From assembly GCA_017695055.1 (NCBI GenBank), contig JADILY010000170.1:1-5082 (forward strand): a stretch of 5,082 bases of DNA, read 5' to 3'. The notes under the pieces were generated by a model that did not search any database, had not been told where the DNA came from, and saw only the letters and a program-made list of their open reading frames with translations. This document shows positions 1-4,710 of this stretch, piece by piece; within the stretch, counting starts at the first letter, position 1, and each line of letters begins with the position of its first letter. Origin of the DNA: Merdivivens faecigallinarum. Its GTDB lineage: Bacteria > Bacteroidota > Bacteroidia > Bacteroidales > UBA932. The translations under genes and the position numbers were made by a program.

Positions 1-177
1 AGTGCGGGCCATGTCGAAAACGGCTACATAGTCTATACCGTCCAGAGCGGAGACAATTTCTGGGACATAGCGAAAAAATTCCCGGGCACCACGGCCAAGG
101 GCATCATGTCCCTCAACGACATGGGAAGCAACACGAAGATTTATCCGGGAATGAAAATCAAGATAAAGAAAGCCTGA
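1..177 (+). CDS. C-terminal end of a LysM-domain cell-wall protein (5' truncated), possibly MltD-type lytic transglycosylase
   Basis: Only the last 58 residues and a TGA stop are in the window; the frame is open from base 1. The segment from about residue 12 (YTVQSGDNFWDIAKKFPG) to the end (IYPGMKIKIKK) is one complete LysM repeat: the YTVQSGD opening, an I-A helix, an L-N-D turn and a closing YPGMKIKI strand. LysM modules bind N-acetylglucosamine-containing glycan such as peptidoglycan, so the protein should act in the periplasm or at the cell wall. From family knowledge, Bacteroidota MltD-like lytic transglycosylases end with LysM repeats of this SGDNFWDIA type, so that is my best guess, but the catalytic domain lies outside the window. 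The gene converges on the HhH protein gene, with 76 bases between the two stop codons. The LysM call is firm; the whole-protein identity is inference. Confidence 0.85.
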   Translation, partial: SAGHVENGYIVYTVQSGDNFWDIAKKFPGTTAKGIMSLNDMGSNTKIYPGMKIKIKKA

Positions 178-253
178 GCGCAGTTATCACGCCCGGCCGT
201 CACGCAATACGCCTTGACTTGGACTTTATCATGAATCCTGCTCCGAGCTCTCT

Positions 254-2140
254 TTAAAACGAGAGTTCACACTGGAATTTCAAATCGACGATGCAGTACT
301 TTTCCTCTTCGTGTCTGTAATACCATGAAGTCCCGGCCTTGAAAGACAGTTTCAGCCAACGCCACGGGCGGTAAACGGCCATGAGATAGGCGGACATGCC
401 CCTTCCGTAAAATGCAGGGACTGACATGGAACCGTACAAATCACGCTCATAACAATATATCCTGTCGCTCCAGCGGTCGCAATGGAAAATGGCCAGCCTG
501 CCGTAAACGGCAAGCATCGATACGAACCGTCCCGCCACCCGGTAACTCCCTTCCGCCGAAACAGACCTGCCCCAGCCGAATGCGGGAGCCTGCCCGGAAA
601 GGCCGGAATACAATGACACATCGGCCCTCACGTTCACACCGAAACCGTTTCCGTTCACTTCCTTAGGCAATCCCGCATACCATTCCCCGCGAAGGGAAGA
701 GGAAATGTCATACGTGCCTCTCACGGTCAGCGAACCGACTGTTTTCCACGGCCCTTTCCTCCATTCACCGCGACCCTTGAACTGGAAATCCACCCCGGAC
801 CCTATTTTCTTTGTTTCCGGAAAATACGCCATATCCGCCGCCAGAATCAGATCCGGGGACATTCCGGCACGCCTGCGGAAAGAAGCCGAAAGCGCATATT
901 CGTTTTCCGCACCCGAATCCGTCGAAAACGGCGAAGAATATTTTCCCGAAAATCCGGCCGGCACGAACCTTCCCGTCACGGAACAGGCCCACCTCTCCCC
1001 CACCGGAATCTCCGCCCCGGCCCATACGCCCGCACTCCCTTCATACGCGACCTCGGCATATAATGACACCGCTCCGGCCTGGAAACGCATGTCGGCCGAA
1101 ATCCCGTAACCTTCATCCTTTATTTTTCCGGCATCATCCGTTCCGTGCCACAGCCCTGTCAACCCTATTTTCAGTCTCGGGAACCAATATGAGAGATTGG
1201 CCCCGGCAAGGAAAGGCGCCTTTTGCCGTTTTCCTTTAACGTAATCATACCTGTACGACCCCATCAGCGACACGGACAGGTCACCGGCGGCAAGCTCCAC
1301 GGCCGCTCCCCTCAAACGCACCCCGCCGCCTCCCGTACAATATCCGGTAATGCCCGGCTCCACCTTCATCAGAGCCGTTCCGGACGACAAGGAATTCATG
1401 GTGAAAGAGCTCCACATCAGGCCTCCCTGGCCGAAACGGGCATTATAGTCGCCTACGATTATTTTCTTGAATATCCTTGACTTAGGCTCGTAAGAGACGA
1501 ATGCGGAAAGCCTGTCCGGAGGAAAAAACTTGTCTCCCGGCGAGGAAGCAGCCGCGATGCCGAAAGACAGTCCGGCCGCAGAAGAGGCCTTGTACTTCAG
1601 CATCCTGTCCAATGGATTGGGAAGCCTTTCGCCTCCTGCCGCCCTGTATTTCACCCTCGACATTATATCATGGCTCCACCCGCCTCCGTATGCGGAGGAA
1701 TATCCGGCAGGGACGAAATTCCCCAAGGAAACGAATCCCGCTATGCCTGCAACGTATTTTTCCCCGAAACCGGGAATATTGGAAAGCTCCGTAAGGGACA
1801 GCACATCGCCGAACCTCTCCCTGTAATCCAGCAGCGAAGCAATCCGGTATTGTCCGAGAAAACCGGCCCGCTCAAGTTCACGTCGCGAAGCCCTGTTCAA
1901 ATCCAGCGGCGAATGCAGGAACTTCCTGTACGCATCGATAACCTCTTCCACATAATCCGCAGCTTCAGCGCCGTCTATGCCGGCCTCTTCGGCAAGCCTG
2001 CCATAAAGCGAATCGGCAACGGCATCATTCCAGAAATAAGATTGGGCGAAAGCCCCGACATTAAAGAAAACAGCCAGAACAGCCATGAAAACGGCCCGTA
2101 CAAACGGGCTTCCGGCCCGAAATCCGCAACACATACCCAT
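254..2140 (-). CDS. Secreted helix-hairpin-helix (ComEA-like) protein with putative outer-membrane beta-barrel
   Basis: The gene encodes about 628 residues from the ATG at 2140. The frame can extend to a TTG at 2149, and another ATG lies at 2134; I prefer 2140 because it is an ATG and lies about 30 bases below the predicted transcription start. The N-terminus is a signal peptide: basic residues, then hydrophobic AVFMAVLAVFFNVGAFA with likely cleavage near AFA|Q. Residues about 78-140 hold helix-hairpin-helix motifs (PLDLNRASRRELERAGFLG, then a second with NIPGFGEKYVAGI), as in ComEA. The remaining roughly 480 residues are rich in Gly, Tyr, Ser and alternating hydrophobics, include a GDYNARFGQGGLMW segment, and end in Phe (KFQCELSF), as outer-membrane barrels often do. 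Such HhH-plus-barrel proteins recur in Bacteroidota. Their function is not established; DNA binding or uptake is only suggested by the HhH. The gene has its own promoter and appears monocistronic. Stop codon is TAA. Confidence 0.85.
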   Translation of the reverse strand: MGMCCGFRAGSPFVRAVFMAVLAVFFNVGAFAQSYFWNDAVADSLYGRLAEEAGIDGAEAADYVEEVIDAYRKFLHSPLDLNRASRRELERAGFLGQYRIASLLDYRERFGDVLSLTELSNIPGFGEKYVAGIAGFVSLGNFVPAGYSSAYGGGWSHDIMSRVKYRAAGGERLPNPLDRMLKYKASSAAGLSFGIAAASSPGDKFFPPDRLSAFVSYEPKSRIFKKIIVGDYNARFGQGGLMWSSFTMNSLSSGTALMKVEPGITGYCTGGGGVRLRGAAVELAAGDLSVSLMGSYRYDYVKGKRQKAPFLAGANLSYWFPRLKIGLTGLWHGTDDAGKIKDEGYGISADMRFQAGAVSLYAEVAYEGSAGVWAGAEIPVGERWACSVTGRFVPAGFSGKYSSPFSTDSGAENEYALSASFRRRAGMSPDLILAADMAYFPETKKIGSGVDFQFKGRGEWRKGPWKTVGSLTVRGTYDISSSLRGEWYAGLPKEVNGNGFGVNVRADVSLYSGLSGQAPAFGWGRSVSAEGSYRVAGRFVSMLAVYGRLAIFHCDRWSDRIYCYERDLYGSMSVPAFYGRGMSAYLMAVYRPWRWLKLSFKAGTSWYYRHEEEKYCIVDLKFQCELSF

Positions 2141-2178
2141 ACAGCACAATTAATCCGTCAGGCCACACCATGCGGATG

Positions 2179-2210
2179 CGAAAATAGGAAAAAGCCGGAA
2201 AGAATGCAAA
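2179..2210 (-). promoter_or_regulatory. Predicted Bacteroidetes-type promoter for the HhH gene
   Basis: On the minus strand a perfect -33 element TTTG (2210-2207) is followed after exactly 20 bases by TATTTTCG (2186-2179), one mismatch from the Bacteroidetes -7 consensus TAnnTTTG. Transcription would begin near 2172, giving a leader of about 30 bases before the ATG at 2140. A second perfect -7 match, TAAATTTG, lies just upstream at 2218-2211 but has no -33 element at the right spacing. Prediction from the sequence pattern only. Confidence 0.5.
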
Positions 2211-2246
2211 CAAATTTATCTGCACTTGCATCGCCGAGGGATGCCG

Positions 2247-2681
2247 CTACTTCTTCCTGAACCGTTCCAGATACGAATGGTTTATAAGATATTCCATTTC
2301 AAGGAGTGTCCTTTTCCGGACGGAGGGCTTTAACTGGCACTCCCAGATGGTCATGACTTTCCAGCCCATTTTCTTCAGGGCGGCCTTGTTACGCTCGTCC
2401 CGCTCGCGGTTGCGCCCTATTTTCCGTTCCCAGAACTCCACATTGGAATGAGGGATATGGCTGTCGATCGAATGCCCGTGCCAGAAACAGCCGTGAACGA
2501 AAATGACTATGCCGTATTTTCTTAAAACTATGTCCGGGGTCCCTGGAAGCCGTTTTACATTTTTCAGATACCTGTAACCTCTCGAATACAGGTACCTGCG
2601 CACAATCAGTTCGGGCTTGGTGTCCTTGCCGCGGATATGCGCCATGACCGAAGACCGTTTTTCTTTATCGAAAATATCCAT
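2247..2681 (-). CDS. vsr: Very-short-patch mismatch repair endonuclease Vsr
   Basis: The protein has 144 residues, full length for Vsr. In the model family it nicks 5' of the T in T:G mismatches made by deamination of 5-methylcytosine, starting short-patch repair back to C:G. Visible family features, with E. coli Vsr equivalents from memory: RGKDTKPEL with Glu24 (E25), LPGTPDIV with catalytic Asp50 (D51), and VHGCFWHGH with His63 (H64), Trp67 (the intercalating W68) and His68 (H69). FWERKIGRNRERD and IWECQL follow. Zinc ligands Cys65, His70 and Cys115 are kept, but the fourth position (E. coli Cys73) is Ile72. The start is the ATG 3 bases after the ybaK stop; that stop and this start are in the same frame, so the two are probably cotranscribed and translationally coupled. 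No cytosine-5 methyltransferase gene is in the window, so the cognate methylase is unknown. Stop codon is TAG. Confidence 0.93.
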   Translation of the reverse strand: MDIFDKEKRSSVMAHIRGKDTKPELIVRRYLYSRGYRYLKNVKRLPGTPDIVLRKYGIVIFVHGCFWHGHSIDSHIPHSNVEFWERKIGRNRERDERNKAALKKMGWKVMTIWECQLKPSVRKRTLLEMEYLINHSYLERFRKK

Positions 2682-2684
2682 ACC

Positions 2685-3158
2685 CTATATTATATCGGCG
2701 GGAACGGCTCCTGTTACGGCTATCAAATCGCCGGGAGCGAGTTTCATCTGCAATCCCCTGACACCCGCACTTACAAAAACATAGTCGAATGAAAGCACCC
2801 CGGAGGAAATGAAAACCGGATATGGCTTCTTCATGCCTACCGGAGAACAGCCGCCGCGGATATAGCCGGTAAGTCCCAAAAGCTCCTTTACATGCACAGT
2901 CGAGGCGCTTTTATTGCCCGAGACCCTGGCGGCTTTCTTCAAATCCACTTCGGACTCTCCGGGAATGACACAGACGAAGATTCCGTTCCTGTCCCCGCGG
3001 AGAACGATTGTCTTGTATACCCGGTTCACATCCTCCCCGAGAACCGAGGCCACATGCACGGCCGAGAGGTCGGACTCATCTACCTGATACGGAATGAGTT
3101 CGTATTTGATTCCCGCCTTATCGAGCAAACGGGCCGCATTTGTTTTGTTAATCTTCAT
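2685..3158 (-). CDS. ybaK: Cys-tRNA(Pro)/Cys-tRNA(Cys) deacylase, YbaK/EbsC family
   Basis: The protein has 157 residues, matching the usual length of about 155-160 for single-domain YbaK. It is a cytosolic trans-editing enzyme that hydrolyses Cys-tRNA(Pro) mischarged by prolyl-tRNA synthetase. The order of motifs is typical: N-terminal KTNAARLLDKAGIKYEL, the NRVYKTIVLRG segment with the catalytic-type Lys49, then FVCVIPGESEVDLKKAA, and the substrate-loop motif YIRGGCSPVGMKK at about residues 99-111. It ends with LQMKLAPGDLIAVTGA. Related INS/ProXp deacylases share the fold, but the GGCSPVG motif and the KTNA start favour YbaK proper. It is the first gene of a two-gene unit with vsr, and it starts 59 bases from the divergent hpt. 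Substrate specificity is inferred from the family. Stop codon is TAG. Confidence 0.93.
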   Translation of the reverse strand: MKINKTNAARLLDKAGIKYELIPYQVDESDLSAVHVASVLGEDVNRVYKTIVLRGDRNGIFVCVIPGESEVDLKKAARVSGNKSASTVHVKELLGLTGYIRGGCSPVGMKKPYPVFISSGVLSFDYVFVSAGVRGLQMKLAPGDLIAVTGAVPADII

Positions 3159-3165
3159 GTCAATT

Positions 3166-3198
3166 TTTCTTCCGTCACAAAAATATTGATTATTTTAG
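3166..3198 (+). promoter_or_regulatory. Predicted promoter for hpt-adk
   Basis: On the plus strand TATTTTAG at 3191-3198 is one mismatch from TAnnTTTG, and TTTC at 3166-3169 is one mismatch from TTTG, with a 21-base spacer. Transcription would begin near 3205, about 13 bases before the hpt ATG. The match is weaker than for the opposing ybaK promoter. The leader shows no clear Shine-Dalgarno sequence, which is normal in this phylum. Confidence 0.35.
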
Positions 3199-3208
3199 CA
3201 GTTTAAAA
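3178..3208 (-). promoter_or_regulatory. Predicted promoter for ybaK-vsr
   Basis: In the 59-bp divergent gap the minus strand carries TATTTTTG at 3185-3178, a perfect match to the Bacteroidetes -7 box TAnnTTTG. TTTT at 3208-3205 lies 19 bases upstream, one mismatch from the -33 TTTG. A start near 3171 would leave a leader of about 13 bases before the ybaK ATG. It overlaps the predicted hpt promoter on the other strand. Confidence 0.5.
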
Positions 3209-3217
3209 GCATTTGCA

Positions 3218-3763
3218 ATGGAACATATCAAAATTTCGGACAAAAGTTTCAAGCCTTACCTCGGTCACGAGGAAATCATGGCCGCAATAGACAGGGTTGC
3301 AGAAAAAATCAACAGGGACTTCAGAGGCTCGGACGAAATCCCGGTAGTGCTCTGCGTTCTGAACGGCTCCATCATCTTCACCTCCGAGCTTATGCAAAGG
3401 CTGGACTTCGAGTGCGAGCTCGCCTCCATAAAGCTCTCATCCTATTCAGGTACGAAATCCACAGGCTGCGTACAGACGGCAATGGGACTCACCTGCGACG
3501 TAAAAGGGCGCAAGGTAATTGTCGTGGAAGATATTGTGGACACGGGAAACACCATTGTAAAATTAGACTCCATCCTCAGGGAGGCAGGGGCTTCGGAAGT
3601 CAGAATCTGCACCCTGCTGTTCAAGCCGGGTTCGTACGGCAAGGACATCCCAATAGATTACATCGCCAAGGAAATACCGAATGATTTCATCGTCGGCTTC
3701 GGGCTCGATTACAACGGGCTCGGCCGCGGATTAAGGGAAATATACGTTATTGATGAGGACTGA
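3218..3763 (+). CDS. hpt: Hypoxanthine phosphoribosyltransferase
   Basis: The protein has 181 residues, standard for bacterial type I hypoxanthine(-guanine) phosphoribosyltransferases. It converts hypoxanthine, and often guanine, plus PRPP to IMP/GMP and pyrophosphate in cytosolic purine salvage. The PPi loop is at VLNGSIIF (about 47-54) and the flexible active-site loop at SSYSGTKSTG (74-83). The PRPP-binding signature VIVVEDIVDTGNT (100-112) has the acidic pair Glu104-Asp105 and the presumed general base Asp108. The purine-contact Lys136 lies in LFKPGSY, and the C-terminal NDFIVGFGLDYNGLGRGL block packs on the base. No key residue appears missing. The gene is divergent from ybaK and leaves 3 bases (AAC) before adk, so the two are almost certainly one transcript. 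Whether guanine is also used cannot be told from sequence. Confidence 0.97.
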   Translation: MEHIKISDKSFKPYLGHEEIMAAIDRVAEKINRDFRGSDEIPVVLCVLNGSIIFTSELMQRLDFECELASIKLSSYSGTKSTGCVQTAMGLTCDVKGRKVIVVEDIVDTGNTIVKLDSILREAGASEVRICTLLFKPGSYGKDIPIDYIAKEIPNDFIVGFGLDYNGLGRGLREIYVIDED

Positions 3764-3766
3764 AAC

Positions 3767-4339
3767 ATGAAATATTTTATTTTATTCGGGCCTCCGGGGG
3801 CGGGAAAAGGCACCCAGGCTGCAAAAATGAAAGAAAAATACTCCCTCCGCCACATATCCACAGGCGATTTGCTCCGTAAGGAAATAGCCGAGGAAACGGA
3901 ACTCGGCAAAATGGCCAAATCGCTGATTGACAACGGGAACCTCGTACCTGACGAGATAGTCATAGGCATGATCAGGAACGTTTTCGACAGCGACAGGACT
4001 GCCAAGGGCTTCCTGCTCGACGGTTTTCCGAGAACCGAGGCCCAGGCCGTGGCGCTGGACAGGATGCTGAAGGAAAGAGGCTCGGAAGTCACATCGGTAC
4101 TGTCCCTTATGATTGACGACGATGAAGTGGTCAGAAGGATAAAGAAACGTGCCGAAATCGAAAACAGGGCCGACGATGCCGACGAAGCCACAATAAGGAA
4201 CAGGGTCAGGACATATCACGAAAAGACCGAACCCGTAATAAACCATTACAAATCGACCGGCAAATACAATGAAGTAAACGGGACCGGAAGCATCGAAGAC
4301 GTATTCGAAACACTTTGCGGAATAATCGACAAGCTCTGA
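3767..4339 (+). CDS. adk: Adenylate kinase, short-LID form
   Basis: The protein has 190 residues. It catalyses ATP + AMP to 2 ADP in the cytosol and balances the adenylate pool. It has the P-loop FGPPGAGKGTQ (residues 7-17, Lys14), the AMP-side STGDLLR (31-37) and LVPDEI (59-64) elements, and the core signature GFLLDGFPRT (81-90) with Asp85 and Arg89. Arginine-rich helices surround the LID (RRIKKRAE, then RADDADEATIRNRVRTY). The LID is the short type without the four-Cys zinc site, which explains the length below the roughly 214 residues of long forms. Coupled to hpt by a 3-base gap, it links salvage of IMP/GMP to nucleotide interconversion. In other Bacteroidales that I recall, obgE follows hpt-adk; here a repeat array begins at the adk stop codon instead, and the TGA itself forms the first three bases of repeat unit 1. 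Confidence 0.97.
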   Translation: MKYFILFGPPGAGKGTQAAKMKEKYSLRHISTGDLLRKEIAEETELGKMAKSLIDNGNLVPDEIVIGMIRNVFDSDRTAKGFLLDGFPRTEAQAVALDRMLKERGSEVTSVLSLMIDDDEVVRRIKKRAEIENRADDADEATIRNRVRTYHEKTEPVINHYKSTGKYNEVNGTGSIEDVFETLCGIIDKL

Positions 4340-4432
4340 CAGCAAACCTTTTTCAGGACGGGACTGGTAAACATTTTTGGCGGGATACAGCAGACCTTTT
4401 TCAGGCGGGACGGGTAAACCTTTTCCAGGACG
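4337..4432 (+). repeat. Four tandem 24-bp repeat units beginning at the adk stop codon
   Basis: Four units with exact 24-base spacing occupy 4337-4360, 4361-4384, 4385-4408 and 4409-4432. The shared core is (A/G)ACCTTTTTCAGGACG with variants; unit 2 is the most diverged (AACATTTTTGGCGGG). Units 1 and 3 resemble each other most (both contain ACAGCA/GACCTTTTTCAGG), as do units 2 and 4 in their GGTAAAC part, giving a higher-order 48-base period. Read on the minus strand, each unit is 8 codons of a PEKGL-like motif, but that frame runs antisense through adk and I do not regard it as a gene. The repeat has no clear self-complementarity. Origin and role are unknown. Confidence 0.85.
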
Positions 4433-4442
4433 GAACAAACTG

Positions 4443-4587
4443 AAGCGAGTAAAATATCCGCAAATATCTAATTATCAATTACTTAAGAAAATTCAACTCG
4501 CTTTTGGGTATGTTTTCGCACCACCTGAAAGCGAGTTAATTTTTTATATAACCCTCATTATCAAGAATTTACAAAATAATAACTCGC
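4443..4587 (+). repeat. Twin 57-bp modules with inverted GCGAGT/ACTCGC ends, spaced 86 bp
   Basis: Two modules, 4445-4501 and 4531-4587, each begin with GCGAGT, end with AACTCGC and are exactly 57 bases long; their starts are 86 bases apart. Aligned without gaps, the interiors share ATTATCAA and scattered A/T matches, so they may be an old tandem duplication. Arm matches are AAGCGAGT (4443-4450) with ACTCGCTT (4496-4503), AACTCGCTTT (4495-4504) with AAAGCGAGTT (4528-4537, perfect 10 bp), and GCGAGTT (4531-4537) with AACTCGC (4581-4587). The DNA is AT-rich, unlike the adjoining genes. It could be a structured RNA, a protein-binding array or a decayed mobile-element end. Confidence 0.75.
4495..4545 (+). 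terminator. Possible intrinsic terminator of the hpt-adk transcript
   Basis: A perfect 10-bp stem, AACTCGCTTT (4495-4504) with AAAGCGAGTT (4528-4537), encloses a 23-base loop and is followed by AA and six T residues (4540-4545). It is on the right strand to end hpt-adk transcription, 156 bases after the adk stop. Weak points are the large loop, the AT-rich stem base and two A residues before the T run. The same arms can pair with outer partners, so it may be conditional. Confidence 0.4.
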
Positions 4588-4658
4588 TCCAAACATTAAT
4601 TCGGAGATAAACACCTTACCCATACCCAAGTTATCGGCATCCACAACCGCCTCATCGA

Positions 4659-4691
4659 ATTGCGAATAACGACACAAGATAAGCATCTTTG
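4659..4691 (+). promoter_or_regulatory. Weak candidate promoter for the HTH_42 gene
   Basis: ATTG at 4659-4662, a 21-base spacer and CATCTTTG at 4684-4691 match TTTG-N19-21-TAnnTTTG with one mismatch in each element. A start near 4698 would leave a leader of about 13 bases before the ATG at 4711. Both elements are imperfect and the DNA is AT-rich, so chance is a real possibility. Confidence 0.2.
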
Positions 4692-4710
4692 TTTCCACAA
4701 AAAGCAATAT

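Larger units (their letters stand above)
4340..4710. other. 371-bp gene-free region between adk and the HTH_42 pseudogene
   Basis: The region holds the 24-bp repeat array, the twin inverted-repeat modules and a further perfect 9-bp inverted repeat, TTGGGTATG (4504-4512) with CATACCCAA (4621-4629), whose left arm starts in the loop side of the terminator-like hairpin. From about 4440 onward it is clearly more AT-rich than hpt and adk. In-frame sequence just upstream of the pseudogene start is open back to a TAA at 4597-4599, but homology begins only at the ATG at 4711. I see no tRNA, transposase or convincing protein here. Confidence 0.6.

Noticed and set aside
245..268. Inverted repeat GAGCTCTC / GAGAGTTC around the HhH stop codon as a shared terminator between convergent genes
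   Set aside because: The stem is 8 bp with a mismatch, and neither strand has a T run after it.
2141..2149. TTG at 2149 as the start of the HhH gene
   Set aside because: ATG codons at 2140 and 2134 in the same frame give an equally good signal peptide without a rare start codon.
2228..2244. GCATC / GATGC hairpin just after the vsr stop as a terminator
   Set aside because: Only a 5-bp stem with no T run directly following; too weak to call.
412..2260. Several plus-strand frames of 84-196 codons opposite the HhH gene
   Set aside because: They are antisense shadows of a GC-rich coding gene, rich in Pro, Arg and Ser, with no domain pattern.
3782..4438. 218-codon minus-strand frame with a PEKGL-like repeated N-terminus
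   Set aside because: It runs antisense through adk, and its repeated start is just the 24-bp DNA array read in frame; the rest has no recognisable family and follows adk codon structure.
4443..4587. CRISPR-like array or integron attC site
   Set aside because: The repeated arms are only 7-10 bases and alternate in orientation, no direct repeat of CRISPR length exists, and the arms lack the attC core GTTRRRY/RYYYAAC layout.
4377..4610. 77-codon plus-strand frame (from a TTG) across the repeat array and inverted repeats
   Set aside because: It needs a TTG start, its N-terminus is repeat DNA, and its body covers the paired arms. The segment AFGYVFAPPESELI looks faintly protein-like, but I recognise no family.
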